Part shown: positions 44,241 to 54,562 of the stretch, piece by piece | Position numbering within the stretch: position 1 is the first letter of the stretch | Layout of the letters: every line of letters starts with the position of its first letter | Assembly: GCF_020166495.1 (NCBI RefSeq) | Contig: NZ_JAINZS010000001.1 | Location: 62,001-126,000, forward strand | Direction of reading: 5' to 3' | DNA: 64,000 bases | DNA from: Robertkochia aurantiaca | GTDB lineage: Bacteria > Bacteroidota > Bacteroidia > Flavobacteriales > Flavobacteriaceae | Position numbers and translations under genes: made by a program | The notes under the pieces: model-generated | Told to the model about the DNA's origin: nothing | Seen by the model: the letters and a program-made list of their open reading frames with translations, nothing else | The model's database searches: none

Positions 44241-44639
44241 TCAGAAGAGCTCTTTTATTTCCTGCGGAATACGCTGAGGCTTTCCGGTGTTTTTATTAAT
44301 CAGGCACCATTCGGTTTTGGCACGAACAAGAAGGGCATCGTCTGATGAACGATACATTTCCACCACCCGGGTGGAGGTGACCCCTTCTGATTGTGTGACA
44401 TAGGTTTTCAATCTGATGACATCACCCATTACCGCTTGTTTCCGATAGGAAATATGATGGGTAAGCACCATCCAGACAAAGTTGTTTTGCATTTCAGCGG
44501 TTGCCTTCATTTGCCAGTGTTCCCTGGCTATATCCTGCACCCACTCGACATAACGAACATTGTTGACATGGTTCAGTTCATCCAGGTCCTGAGCTGCTAC
44601 TTCGACAAGGGCACTATGGTATTCCATTTTATTTTTCAC
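44241..44639 (-). CDS. acyl-CoA thioesterase (4HBT hotdog fold)
   Basis: 132 residues, single hotdog domain. DLDELNHVNNVRYVEWVQDI contains the Asp and Asn of the 4-hydroxybenzoyl-CoA thioesterase/FcbC class. It hydrolyses acyl-CoA or acyl-ACP thioesters in the cytosol; chain specificity is unknown. The start overlaps the end of the upstream QC gene by 11 bases, and the beta-helix gene follows after 5 bases. Confidence 0.88.
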   Translation of the reverse strand: MKNKMEYHSALVEVAAQDLDELNHVNNVRYVEWVQDIAREHWQMKATAEMQNNFVWMVLTHHISYRKQAVMGDVIRLKTYVTQSEGVTSTRVVEMYRSSDDALLVRAKTEWCLINKNTGKPQRIPQEIKELF

Positions 44640-45672
44640 TAATGGTGACCTCGAACATCTTATTCCAGTTCTTTCCGGTTACAAAGAAAGTTTTCCTTTC
44701 CGGGTGATAGGCAATCCCGTTCAGCACATCGAGATCGTCGTGCTGAGCCACCTTGTCTTTGAGTCCTCTAAAATCGATAACGCCGATAATCGCACCCGAT
44801 CGGGCATCGATTATCATCGCACTGTCTTTTAACCAAACGTTGGCATAGATCAGACCGTCGACATATTCAAGTTCATTGGCTTTATTGAAAACCGAGGTGT
44901 TGGTAACCGATTGGATGAAGTCTGTTTCCTTTAGCGTTTCAGGATCAAGAATCCAGATTTTGTCAGAACCGTCACTCTTATAGATCTTTGTTCCGTCGTT
45001 TGTTAGTCCCCATCCTTCCTTACTTTGGCCATATTGAAAAGATCCCTTGCGTTCCAGGGTTTCAAGATCATAGATGAAACCTGTCTTTTTCTGCCAGGTA
45101 AGCTGATAGATCTTGCCGTTCATTATAGTGATGCCTTCTCCGAAGTACTGATCTTCCAAAGGGATCTCCTCGAGTACTTCCCCCGTTTTAAAATCGGTTT
45201 TACGCAGTGTCGACTGTCCTCTGCGACCCGTACTCTCAAATAACACCCCGTTGTGAAACTCAAGTCCCTGCGTATAGGCATTGCGGTCGTGAGGAAATTC
45301 ATTTACGATGCTGTAGGTGTATACCTTAGGTGAATTTTTTGCAAGGATAGTGATGGGTTCAGCGATTCTGACCGTGTCTCCATCGGTAATTATTTCTGCT
45401 TCGAGGGTATGTTCTCCTAACTTTTCAGGGCTTAGCGATAATGAATCCTGTTCGGGCATTAGCTGTTGCCCCATAAAATAGTACGATATTTTTTCGACCG
45501 GTTTGTTTCCGGGATTCCCAAGAGATACTTTAAACGGTTCTCCTGATTGAATTCTGTTGTTTTTTAACCCTGTTTCAAGGGAAAAGAGATTTTTTTCTGA
45601 CGAAGGCGCACCATTGCAGGATAGCAGCACTGACGCTATAAAACTGGCAATAAGGGGTTTATTCAAATGCAT
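44629..45672 (-). CDS. glutaminyl-peptide cyclotransferase (plant/bacterial QC type) lipoprotein
   Basis: 347 residues from the ATG at 45672, which gives a clean lipoprotein signal (MHLNKPLIASFIASVLLSC); an ATG at 45696 would add eight residues. The C-terminal 240 residues form a five-bladed beta-propeller with NEFPHDRNAYTQGLEFHNG and FESTGRRGQSTLRK, the hallmark of PF05096. The family converts N-terminal glutamine to pyroglutamate. An Ig-like domain probably occupies residues 30-105. The lipid anchor places it in the periplasm or on the surface. First of three co-directional genes. Confidence 0.9.
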   Translation of the reverse strand: MHLNKPLIASFIASVLLSCNGAPSSEKNLFSLETGLKNNRIQSGEPFKVSLGNPGNKPVEKISYYFMGQQLMPEQDSLSLSPEKLGEHTLEAEIITDGDTVRIAEPITILAKNSPKVYTYSIVNEFPHDRNAYTQGLEFHNGVLFESTGRRGQSTLRKTDFKTGEVLEEIPLEDQYFGEGITIMNGKIYQLTWQKKTGFIYDLETLERKGSFQYGQSKEGWGLTNDGTKIYKSDGSDKIWILDPETLKETDFIQSVTNTSVFNKANELEYVDGLIYANVWLKDSAMIIDARSGAIIGVIDFRGLKDKVAQHDDLDVLNGIAYHPERKTFFVTGKNWNKMFEVTISEK

Positions 45673-45727
45673 GTTCAAGCTAAAAATTTGCTCCAAGGTA
45701 TTTAATTAATTTAAGATTGTAAAATCA

Positions 45728-45757
45728 TTGTATGATCTCAAAAAGTTTGTAAATTTG
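45728..45757 (+). promoter_or_regulatory. promoter of the SRP RNA gene
   Basis: TTG at 45728-45730 and TAAATTTG at 45750-45757, 19 bases apart, match the Bacteroidota housekeeping promoter on both elements. The RNA begins 2-5 bases downstream. Confidence 0.82.
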
Positions 45758-45759
45758 CA

Positions 45760-45862
45760 CCCGGCAAGTCCTACACGACCAGCTCCTGCAGAATCCCCCA
45801 GGGCGGGAACGCAGCAAGGGTATGTGGTTGAGCGGTGCGATGTAGGTAGCTTGCCGTTTTTT
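45760..45862 (+). ncRNA. ffs: signal recognition particle RNA, small bacterial type
   Basis: About 100 bases. The outer stem pairs CGGCAAG (45762-45768) with CTTGCCG (45850-45856), continued by CCTAC and GTAGG. The apical hairpin contains the SRP signature: GGGCGGGAACGCAGCAAGG around 45801-45819, that is, a GGAA-type loop and the asymmetric internal loop recognised by Ffh. A T run from 45857 ends transcription. It acts with Ffh and FtsY to target nascent membrane proteins. It lies between the divergent QC and SDR genes. Confidence 0.95.
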
Positions 45863-45907
45863 ATTGACTTCAATTTTCCCGGATAAGGGAAGTCCATTTA
45901 TAATAAA

Positions 45908-46717
45908 ATGTCTAAGGTAGTTTTGATCACAGGAGGTTCTTCGGGAATAGGAAGGGCTGTATGTACATATCTCACCGACAAGGGTTACACTGTGTACGGT
46001 ACCAGTCGAAATCCGGAAAAGCTCCCTTCTGAAAAATTTCACTATACCCTCGAAAGGTTGGATGTGACCGACCCCGGCCAGGTGCAGGATCTGGTCGGAA
46101 GGATAAAAGAGAAAGAAGGTCGAATCGATGTGCTTATCAACAATGCAGGCGTGGGTATTACGGGACCCGTTGAAGAAACACCGAGAGAAGAGATCGAAAA
46201 GGCCTTCGATACAAATTTTTACGGCCCCCTGAACCTGATAAACGCTGTTCTTCCCGTCATGAGGGAACAAAAAAGCGGATTGATCATCAATATAACCTCC
46301 ATAGCCGGTTATATGGGGCTGCCCTATCGCGGTATTTACAGCGCTACCAAGGGTGCTCTTTCGTTGGTTTCTGAAAGTCTTCAGATGGAAGTGCATGAAT
46401 TCAACATCGATATTTGTAATATAGCTCCGGGAGATTTCAATACCGATATTGCCAACAGGAGGTATCACGCTCCCATGCCTGCTTCGTCTCCTTATTCTCA
46501 GAACTACGAACAGGTTTTGGATATTGTAAATAAACAAGTGGCTGAAGCGGGAGAACCTCTTAAAATAGCTAAGACGGTTGAAAAGATTATAAGGAGCAAA
46601 AACAGGAAAATTCATTATAAGGTCGGGGCGTTCATGGAGAAATTCTCAGTGGTGCTGAAAAAGATTTTGCCCGACAAAGTGTTTAAGAAATTACTCTTAA
46701 ACCATTATAAATTATAA
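45908..46717 (+). CDS. short-chain dehydrogenase/reductase
   Basis: 269 residues. The NAD(P)-binding TGGSSGIG (residues 8-15), NNAG (78-81) and catalytic Ser-131, Tyr-144 and Lys-148 (YSATK) of classical SDRs are all present. An Arg in GTSRNP after the second strand suggests NADP preference. Substrate unknown. Cytosolic. It follows the SRP RNA terminator by about 45 bases and is followed by the aldolase gene, whose -7 element overlaps its stop codon. Confidence 0.9.
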   Translation: MSKVVLITGGSSGIGRAVCTYLTDKGYTVYGTSRNPEKLPSEKFHYTLERLDVTDPGQVQDLVGRIKEKEGRIDVLINNAGVGITGPVEETPREEIEKAFDTNFYGPLNLINAVLPVMREQKSGLIINITSIAGYMGLPYRGIYSATKGALSLVSESLQMEVHEFNIDICNIAPGDFNTDIANRRYHAPMPASSPYSQNYEQVLDIVNKQVAEAGEPLKIAKTVEKIIRSKNRKIHYKVGAFMEKFSVVLKKILPDKVFKKLLLNHYKL

Positions 46718-46722
46718 CTTTG
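46715..46722 (+). promoter_or_regulatory. putative -7 element of the transaldolase-like gene
   Basis: TAACTTTG is a perfect TAnnTTTG overlapping the SDR stop codon and lying 51 bases before the next start. A -33 TTG is not evident. Confidence 0.45.
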
Positions 46723-46773
46723 CCCGCATTAGAGCAAAGGCTTTATTTTAATTAAAATCTCAATTTTTCATTC

Positions 46774-47430
46774 ATGAAATTTTTTATTGACACCGCAAAT
46801 CTCGATCAGATCAAAGAAGCTCAGGCTCTTGGTGTTCTCGACGGGGTAACCACCAATCCTTCGCTAATGGCCAAAGAGGGCATCAGCGGAAAAGAGAATA
46901 TTCTCAAACATTACGAGGCGATTTGTGAACTGGTAGATGGTGATGTTTCTGCCGAGGTGATCGCGACCGACTTCGATGGAATCGTTAAGGAAGGGGAAGA
47001 GCTTGCCAAACTGCATGAGCAGATCGTGGTAAAAGTACCTATGATACAGGAAGGGGTGAAGGCTATCAAATATTTTTCAGATAAAGGAATTCGTACTAAC
47101 TGTACCCTGGTATTTTCTTCAGGACAAGCTTTACTGGCTGCTAAGGCCGGAGCTACCTACGTTTCTCCCTTCATCGGAAGATTGGATGATATTTCAACCG
47201 ATGGTCTGAATCTGATCGCCGAGATCAGGCTTATTTATGATAACTACGGTTTTGATACACAAATTCTGGCTGCTTCGGTAAGGCATACCATGCACGTGCT
47301 TGAATGTGCCAAGATTGGTGCTGATGTGATGACAGGACCCCTGAGTTCCATCACCGGACTGCTGAATCACCCGCTTACAGATATTGGTCTTGAAAAGTTC
47401 CTGGCTGATTATAAAAAAGGGAATCAGTAA
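46774..47430 (+). CDS. fsa: transaldolase / fructose-6-phosphate aldolase family protein
   Basis: 218 residues, the short class. [26 protein letters not shown], Schiff-base Lys-87 in IVVKVPM and [19 protein letters not shown] are the signature blocks. Short proteins of this group act either as transaldolase (pentose phosphate pathway) or as fructose-6-phosphate aldolase; the sequence alone does not separate the two with certainty. A bidirectional terminator follows. Confidence 0.92.
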   Translation: MKFFIDTANLDQIKEAQALGVLDGVTTNPSLMAKEGISGKENILKHYEAICELVDGDVSAEVIATDFDGIVKEGEELAKLHEQIVVKVPMIQEGVKAIKYFSDKGIRTNCTLVFSSGQALLAAKAGATYVSPFIGRLDDISTDGLNLIAEIRLIYDNYGFDTQILAASVRHTMHVLECAKIGADVMTGPLSSITGLLNHPLTDIGLEKFLADYKKGNQ

Positions 47431-47450
47431 TATTTGAACAGAAACCATTA

Positions 47451-47485
47451 AAAAGCCCGCTTATTAAAAACAGCGGGCTTTTTTA
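47451..47485. terminator. bidirectional terminator between the aldolase and the thioredoxin-fold lipoprotein
   Basis: Stem AAAAGCCCGC (47451-47460) and GCGGGCTTTT (47473-47482) with a 12-base loop; T tracts lie on both strands, 20 and 36 bases from the two stops. Confidence 0.88.
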
Positions 47486-47521
47486 TTTCCAGGTATTATG
47501 ATATGAAATACAGCTCTTGTG

Positions 47522-48946
47522 TTATTGGACGGATGTTGCCAGGGACTCCCTTTTATCCCGCAAGGGTTCTTCGTCAAAAATGTTTCCGAAGCCGTCGACA
47601 ATTAAACCGTTTTCGCCAATAACGATCATTCTGTTGAGATATCGTATGTCTAAGAGTTTCACAAGTTGATTAAAATTTTCAACCCGGTAATGTTCGATGC
47701 CGGGGATGCCTTGTTCCCGGTGTACCATGGCTACCCAACGATCGTGATCATTGTCCAGGTTGATCCCGACAAAATTGTGATCAGGATATTGCTGCCTTAA
47801 CTGATCGATTCGTTTGCGAAGAATATCGTTCCTTCTGTTCTGATGCAGTCTCCAAAAATAATAGACCGTATTTGTTTTGTAATCATCAGCTTCGATCTTG
47901 TGGGAATTGCCGACCAGGTCTATCAGGTGAAGGGTTGGTGCCGCTTTTCCTTCCTGTAAATTGCTGATGTTGGTGTGTATGCTTTCTGCGTATTCATGTA
48001 CCTCGCTGTTATCGCTGTAGCTGTAAATGGCTTCCATGAAACGTTGATTGTTCTCCGGATCATGGTTCATCATAAAATAGGAGGTAGCCGTGTTTTTAAA
48101 AAGATGTTCTTCCAGATGCGTATTGTTGACCATGCTATCGATCACCTTCAGCTTGTGAATACCATAGTGAGAAGAATTGAAAAAACGCTCATGCGCATCG
48201 CAATGCTTCTTACAGTATTCAAGAGCTACATTGGTAAAATACATGGTGAGGTAATCCCTGTAAGGCACATAGTGAGCAAGCAAGGAGTCATTGACATCAA
48301 TGTTATCGTGGTAGGTATAGAAGTCTTTGGGAATCTCTGAGAACTCTTCCGGCGCCTTGTTAAACTTGTATTTTTTATACTTGTAGGGATATTTTTCCAG
48401 GTAGAGATAATGAGGGAAGTCTATGGAGGCTTTGGTAAGCCGCTCTGCTTTATCAGAAAGACTGTTTTCGTTTATCAGATCTGTGTACTGATCGAGCTTC
48501 ATCTGATGGAGGGAATCGATTTTCTTTCTGAATTCGGCAGGATTCAGCTTGTAGAAGGATTCCCTGAGAGAGGCTTCATCTTCACTTAGAAGCCACATAT
48601 CGATCAGGAAATTATTCTTCGTAGCGCCAATTCCTGAAAAAATCAGGGATTCGTCAAAATCCATGGTGTTCAGTCGCATCATCACGCTGTCTCCTTTTTC
48701 CAGAAGGACATGCTGATACTCAGGATTATGCTCGAAGGTATACACCCCGTTCTTAGGGTCTTTGATGGTAAACAAAAAACGACCTTGCTCATTGAGAAGG
48801 GCCGAATCGATCCTTTCTTCCCCATATGAAAGGTAAACATAAGGAGCTCGGGGGTTGACGATTTCACCCCCAAAATACGCCTCATCTCTACTTTTCGTAC
48901 AGCTAAGGGTAAGTATTACCAAGAAGGTTATTAAATATTTACTCAT
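47522..48946 (-). CDS. TlpA-like lipoprotein lacking the redox CxxC
   Basis: 474 residues. The lipoprotein signal ends LTLSCTKS (Cys-16). The N-terminal 120 residues resemble the DUF4369 beta domain (FGGEIVNPRAPYVYLSYGEERID). A helical middle (about 120-320) follows. The C-terminal 150 residues read GKAAPTLHLIDLVG, then a strand YYFWRLHQNRR where thioredoxin-like TlpA proteins have FWxxxCxxC, then HNFVGINLD. The fold is thus recognisable but both cysteines are missing, so it cannot act as a disulfide reductase. It may bind rather than reduce partners. Confidence 0.82.
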   Translation of the reverse strand: MSKYLITFLVILTLSCTKSRDEAYFGGEIVNPRAPYVYLSYGEERIDSALLNEQGRFLFTIKDPKNGVYTFEHNPEYQHVLLEKGDSVMMRLNTMDFDESLIFSGIGATKNNFLIDMWLLSEDEASLRESFYKLNPAEFRKKIDSLHQMKLDQYTDLINENSLSDKAERLTKASIDFPHYLYLEKYPYKYKKYKFNKAPEEFSEIPKDFYTYHDNIDVNDSLLAHYVPYRDYLTMYFTNVALEYCKKHCDAHERFFNSSHYGIHKLKVIDSMVNNTHLEEHLFKNTATSYFMMNHDPENNQRFMEAIYSYSDNSEVHEYAESIHTNISNLQEGKAAPTLHLIDLVGNSHKIEADDYKTNTVYYFWRLHQNRRNDILRKRIDQLRQQYPDHNFVGINLDNDHDRWVAMVHREQGIPGIEHYRVENFNQLVKLLDIRYLNRMIVIGENGLIVDGFGNIFDEEPLRDKRESLATSVQ

Positions 48947-49001
48947 TTATTACGGGCAAATATGCTTTTAAATGATAGAGATCGATTCATTTTCAATTAA
49001 A

Positions 49002-49009
49002 CAAATCTA
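49002..49009 (-). promoter_or_regulatory. putative -7 element of the thioredoxin-fold lipoprotein gene
   Basis: Minus strand TAGATTTG, perfect TAnnTTTG, 55 bases before the start codon. No -33 TTG is seen. Confidence 0.4.
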
Positions 49010-49098
49010 AAAAAGCACCCTCAGGTAGATTGTTAAGGCCGCGTTAAATAAGACTTTTTAACGTTTGATTCCCGGCCTGTTATGTGGTTTTATTTTGT

Positions 49099-49106
49099 TA
49101 CTTTTG
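49099..49106 (+). promoter_or_regulatory. putative -7 element of the ABC-F gene
   Basis: TACTTTTG is a perfect TAnnTTTG, 29 bases before the start codon. A purine-rich AGAGAGGA at 49123-49130 precedes the ATG and looks like a Shine-Dalgarno site, which is uncommon in this window. Confidence 0.55.
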
Positions 49107-49120
49107 CAGCTCAAAATTAA

Positions 49121-50761
<1,641 letters not shown>

Positions 50762-50786
50762 TCAAGAGTGACAGAAGTATAAATTA

Positions 50787-50822
50787 AAAATCCCGTTCGT
50801 TGTATCGAACGGGATTTTTTTT
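50787..50822. terminator. bidirectional terminator after the ABC-F gene
   Basis: Stem AAAATCCCGTTCG (50787-50799) and CGAACGGGATTTT (50806-50818), loop TTGTAT, followed by a T run. It also serves the convergent DUF2007 gene. Confidence 0.9.
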
Positions 50823-50842
50823 ATTTGTGTTGCGAATGTCTT

Positions 50843-51085
50843 TTAATCATTGTCGTTGATCTCCTTTTCAAGCTCTTCCAGCACGGGTATTGCTTTGCTG
50901 TGTTCATCTTTATGCACATAAACCCGTACCTGGTTAAAAACCGGAGGGGCGAAACCGGCCAGTCTGCCTGATTCACCTTCATTCTTGATGATCGGGGTGA
51001 TATCCAGATTTTCCAGTTTTTCTTTAAGTCGCCCGGCATCGATTTCGGTGCCTGTAAATATTCTTATGTACTGATCGTCATTCAT
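50843..51085 (-). CDS. DUF2007 putative signal-transducing protein
   Basis: 80 residues, a small alpha/beta protein. YIRIFTGTEIDAGRLKEKLE followed by VRVYVHKDEHSKAIPVLEEL is the DUF2007 pattern, a PII-like small fold often encoded beside membrane proteins. The function is unproven. It follows the membrane protein gene at 51129 by 43 bases on the same strand and is probably co-transcribed. Confidence 0.85.
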   Translation of the reverse strand: MNDDQYIRIFTGTEIDAGRLKEKLENLDITPIIKNEGESGRLAGFAPPVFNQVRVYVHKDEHSKAIPVLEELEKEINDND

Positions 51086-51128
51086 AGTCAGGTTTGGTTT
51101 TAAGATTGGTTGTTATTTGATAACTGGG

Positions 51129-51845
51129 TCATGCATTGAAATATTTGCTGTTCCAGATAGCGGTATTAAAGTTTTTCCCGAGGGCAAAACCATAAAAGAT
51201 CACAATACTCGCCACCATTTTAAAAACAAAGAAATACAAGAGCCAGAATGAGGCTGCACTTTCATCTCTGGTAAAAATTTCAAGTGGCATCACAGCTGTG
51301 ATCAGGTAGCTCAGCAATATGATGAGTAATATAAGGTTTCCCATGCTTTTGAACGGCAGCACCAGTAGTTTTCTTAACGGATGCAGATCGTTACCCCATT
51401 TGTGTACAAGGTAGAAATAATCATTACCGATGGGAGCAAAGAGCAGCGGGTCGTCGGCATTTTCCAACTTAAAAAGTTTTGAGGGGGCCATTATTTTGAA
51501 GCCTTTAAGCTGGGTATCATGATTCTTTTCCAGCTCCTTGATCTGTTCTAATGCTTCTTTAGGAAACTTTCCTTTAAAATACTTGGTTGATAAGAATCGA
51601 AGCCTGTAATCGATACAGATCTGCTTTATCTGATCTATGTGATAGATCCTGTCGGTTTCCAGCAGTTCTGCATTAAAATCATTAAAGTGGGAGGGATGTG
51701 GCTTTTCCAGTTTCTCCTGAATGAGGGAATCACTTGTTCTGTGATTTTGCAGTATGTCTTTGACCTGTTCTAGTACCGACTCCTCCAGGCTACCCTTATT
51801 TCTGTAACGACGTAACTTATCCTCTACATTGACCTTCTTGAACAT
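51129..51845 (-). CDS. conserved flavobacterial protein with two C-terminal membrane helices
   Basis: 238 residues. The N-terminal 165 residues are soluble, charged and largely helical (LRRYRNKGSLEESVLEQVKDIL; FLSTKYFKGKFPKEALEQI). Two transmembrane segments follow, about 169-188 (NLILLIILLSYLITAVM) and 200-222 (FWLLYFFVFKMVASIVIFYG). The segment PIGNDYFYLVHKWGNDLHPLRK just before the first helix looks conserved. I recognise no functional domain. It has a full promoter and leads a two-gene unit with the DUF2007 protein. Confidence 0.75.
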   Translation of the reverse strand: MFKKVNVEDKLRRYRNKGSLEESVLEQVKDILQNHRTSDSLIQEKLEKPHPSHFNDFNAELLETDRIYHIDQIKQICIDYRLRFLSTKYFKGKFPKEALEQIKELEKNHDTQLKGFKIMAPSKLFKLENADDPLLFAPIGNDYFYLVHKWGNDLHPLRKLLVLPFKSMGNLILLIILLSYLITAVMPLEIFTRDESAASFWLLYFFVFKMVASIVIFYGFALGKNFNTAIWNSKYFNA

Positions 51846-51876
51846 TTTTCTTTTCTTTAAGCAATTACAATCCTCT

Positions 51877-51907
51877 CAAATTTAATGAATTACTCGTATG
51901 GTTACAA
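51877..51907 (-). promoter_or_regulatory. promoter of the membrane protein-DUF2007 unit
   Basis: On the minus strand TTG (51907-51905), 20 bases, then TAAATTTG (51884-51877): both Bacteroidota elements are perfect. The -7 lies 31 bases before the start codon. Confidence 0.7.
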
Positions 51908-51994
51908 GGGGCGCACACTGGTTTTTAGCAGTGTAATTGTTAAAAAACCTGTAATATCTTAAAATATCAGGAACCTATTCAGGGGTAAGAAAAG

Positions 51995-52022
51995 AAAAAG
52001 CCCGGTGTGTTCCGGGCTTTTA
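51995..52022 (-). terminator. terminator of pheT
   Basis: Stem AAAAGCCCGG (51996-52005) and CCGGGCTTTT (52012-52021) with loop TGTGTT, just past the pheT stop. The A run continues left to 51991 with one G, giving a U-rich minus-strand tail. Confidence 0.85.
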
Positions 52023-52024
52023 AA

Positions 52025-54451
52025 CTATCGCAGTTCAGCTTGTATTTTGGTCTGCAGGCTTTGTTGCAGCTTTTGCATTACCTTGTCGATCTGCTTATCG
52101 GTAAGGGTCTTCTGATCATCTCTGAGAATGAAACTTACCGCATATGATTTTTTGCTATCGGGTAATTTTTCGCCCTCGTAGACATCGAATAGATTTACCG
52201 ATTTCAGGAGTTTTCTCTCTGTCTGAAATGCTATCTCACGAATTTCGTCGAAGCCAACTCCTTTATCGACCAATAAGGCCAGGTCTCTTTTTACCTCCGG
52301 GAACCTTGGTATATCGCTGAAAGTGATCTTCTTGTTTTGAACCAGGTCAAGAATTCGATCCCACTTCAGATCGGCATATAGAACAGTTTGTTTCAGGTCT
52401 GCCAGTTTAAGGATCTCCGACCTGACTGATCCGAATTCAGCGATGGTTGTTTTACCCGCCGAGTAGGTCAGGCCTTCACTGAAGAATTCAGATTTAAGGG
52501 GTTTATTCTTCACCTGCTCAATACCGAGGCGTTCCAGAATGCCATCTATTACACCTTTGAGGTAGAAGAAATCTGCCTCCTGAGACTCCTGAATCCAGCT
52601 TTCACGATGCCGTTTCCCGCTCATGAAAATTCCCAGGTGCTGATTCTCTATCCACTTATCATTGATGTTTTGGTACGATTTACCAAACTCGAAGAACTTC
52701 AGGTTGTCGTTTCTGCGGTTGATATTATAAGATAAGGCTTCCAGGCCACCGAAAAGCAGGGTTTGTCTCATCACAGATAAGTCCCCGCTAAGTGGATTGA
52801 GTATTTCAACATTTCGTTCGCTCTCCAGTTGTGTTGAAGCCTTGCTGTAGGCGGGAGTAGTCAGGGAATTGGTCATGATCTCAGAGAAGCCCTGAGCCAC
52901 CAACTGATTACCTGCTATATTCTCAACCTTATGGGCTTCATAAGGAGATGAGGGTGCGATCGAGGCGCTTATTTTAGAACTGAATTCTATATTGTTATAG
53001 CCGTAGACCCTCAGGATCTCTTCGATTACATCTGCCTCCCTCTTTACATCTACCCGGTATGAAGGTATGGTTAACCCCAGACCTGTTTCTGTAACATTAT
53101 TGATCTTGATCTCGAGGGAGCTCAGGATGCGTTTTATAATGTCGGTAGGTATCTCCTGGCCGATAAGGCTGTAGATTTTTTCGAAGGTCAGAAATACCTG
53201 AAAGTCTTCGAACTTCACAGGGTAGAACTCTTCGATCTCGCTTGAGATCTCGCCGCCTGCCAGTTCTTTGATCAGCAGGGCGGCACGCTGAAGGGCGTAT
53301 CTTGTAATATCGATATCGATACCTCTTTCATAGCGAAAAGATGCATCGGTATTCAATGCGTGGCGCTTGGCGGTTTTGCGAATACTTACCGGATCGAAAT
53401 AGGCACTTTCGAGAAATACCTGCGTGGTATTTTGAGTAACTCCAGAATGCAAGCCGCCGAATACCCCGGCGATACATAAGGGCTTCTCTGTATCACAGAT
53501 CATCAGATCGTCTTCGTGTAATTCCCTCTCGACCTCGTCCAGGGTTGTGAATTTCGTTCCTGCAGTAAGGGTCTTTACTTCAATTTTGTTGCCGGTGATC
53601 TTTGCAGCATCGAAGGCGTGAAGAGGTTGTCCCAGTTCATGCATCACATAATTGGTGATGTCAACCACATTATTCTTAGGGGTAAGTCCAATCGATTTTA
53701 ATCGGTTCTTAAGCCATTCAGGTGATTCCTGCACCTTAATCCCGTTAAGGGTCACTCCGCAGTATCTCGGACAAGCATTTTTATCTTTTACATCAACTTC
53801 AATACGCAGGGTTCTGTTGTCTACATGAAAACTGCTTACAGAAGGGGTGATGAGTTCAGGCTGTTGACCTTGTTGAATGAGCCCGGCTCTGAGATCTCTC
53901 GCCACTCCGTAGTGAGACATGGCGTCAGCACGGTTTGGGGTGAGTCCGATTTCAAAAACCTCATCCTTCTCGATTTCAAAAATTTCTGCACAGGGGATTC
54001 CCGGTTCGATATCTTCAGACAACACCATGATCCCGTCATGATCGTCACCGAGTCCCAGTTCATCTTCGGCACAGATCATCCCTTCAGAAACCTCTCCGCG
54101 TATCTTTCCTTTTTTGATTTGCCAGGCTTCTCCTTTATCATCATAAAGGGTGGTGCCTATGGTAGCTACGGGAACGATCTGCCCTTCGGCAACATTAGGG
54201 GCCCCGCATACAATCTGCAGGGGGGTGCCATTTCCAATATCGACCCTGGTTAGTTTTAACTTATCAGCATTGGGGTGCTTAGTACATTCGATGACCTTTC
54301 CTGTCACGATACCTTCCAGGCTGCCTTTGACCGATTCGAACTTCTGTATTCCCTCTACTTCAAGGCCAAGGTCTGTGAGTAATTCTCCCGCCTTTTCTGC
54401 TTCCCAGTCTATTTTAATAAATTGCTTTAACCAGCGATATGAAATTTTCAT
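52025..54451 (-). CDS. pheT: phenylalanine-tRNA ligase beta subunit
   Basis: 808 residues, full length. It has an N-terminal tRNA-binding EMAP-like domain (about 40-150), the B3/B4 editing region, a B5 domain, a catalytic-like core (RRNDNLKFFEFGKSY) and a C-terminal FDX-ACB anticodon-binding domain (about 715-808, starting SDIPRFPEVKRDLALLVDK). With PheS it charges tRNA-Phe. pheS is not adjacent, as is common in Bacteroidota. It has its own terminator. Confidence 0.97.
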   Translation of the reverse strand: MKISYRWLKQFIKIDWEAEKAGELLTDLGLEVEGIQKFESVKGSLEGIVTGKVIECTKHPNADKLKLTRVDIGNGTPLQIVCGAPNVAEGQIVPVATIGTTLYDDKGEAWQIKKGKIRGEVSEGMICAEDELGLGDDHDGIMVLSEDIEPGIPCAEIFEIEKDEVFEIGLTPNRADAMSHYGVARDLRAGLIQQGQQPELITPSVSSFHVDNRTLRIEVDVKDKNACPRYCGVTLNGIKVQESPEWLKNRLKSIGLTPKNNVVDITNYVMHELGQPLHAFDAAKITGNKIEVKTLTAGTKFTTLDEVERELHEDDLMICDTEKPLCIAGVFGGLHSGVTQNTTQVFLESAYFDPVSIRKTAKRHALNTDASFRYERGIDIDITRYALQRAALLIKELAGGEISSEIEEFYPVKFEDFQVFLTFEKIYSLIGQEIPTDIIKRILSSLEIKINNVTETGLGLTIPSYRVDVKREADVIEEILRVYGYNNIEFSSKISASIAPSSPYEAHKVENIAGNQLVAQGFSEIMTNSLTTPAYSKASTQLESERNVEILNPLSGDLSVMRQTLLFGGLEALSYNINRRNDNLKFFEFGKSYQNINDKWIENQHLGIFMSGKRHRESWIQESQEADFFYLKGVIDGILERLGIEQVKNKPLKSEFFSEGLTYSAGKTTIAEFGSVRSEILKLADLKQTVLYADLKWDRILDLVQNKKITFSDIPRFPEVKRDLALLVDKGVGFDEIREIAFQTERKLLKSVNLFDVYEGEKLPDSKKSYAVSFILRDDQKTLTDKQIDKVMQKLQQSLQTKIQAELR

Positions 54452-54471
54452 GCTTAAGAATTATTGAAGCG

Positions 54472-54479
54472 CAAAGATA
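54472..54479 (-). promoter_or_regulatory. putative -7 element of pheT
   Basis: Minus strand TATCTTTG, perfect TAnnTTTG, 20 bases before the pheT start. No TTG at -33. Confidence 0.45.
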
Positions 54480-54562
54480 GTAATACCCTTAAAAAATAAT
54501 AAGAATTCCACGGTTACTTTCAGGGTGTTTTCTGCAGGGTTACTTCGCCCGCTTGTCAGGCG

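Noticed and set aside
45725-46615. Long open frame on the minus strand opposite the SRP RNA and the SDR gene
   Set aside because: It runs antisense through a structural RNA and a clear SDR coding region and has no recognisable domain; the plus-strand genes explain the DNA.
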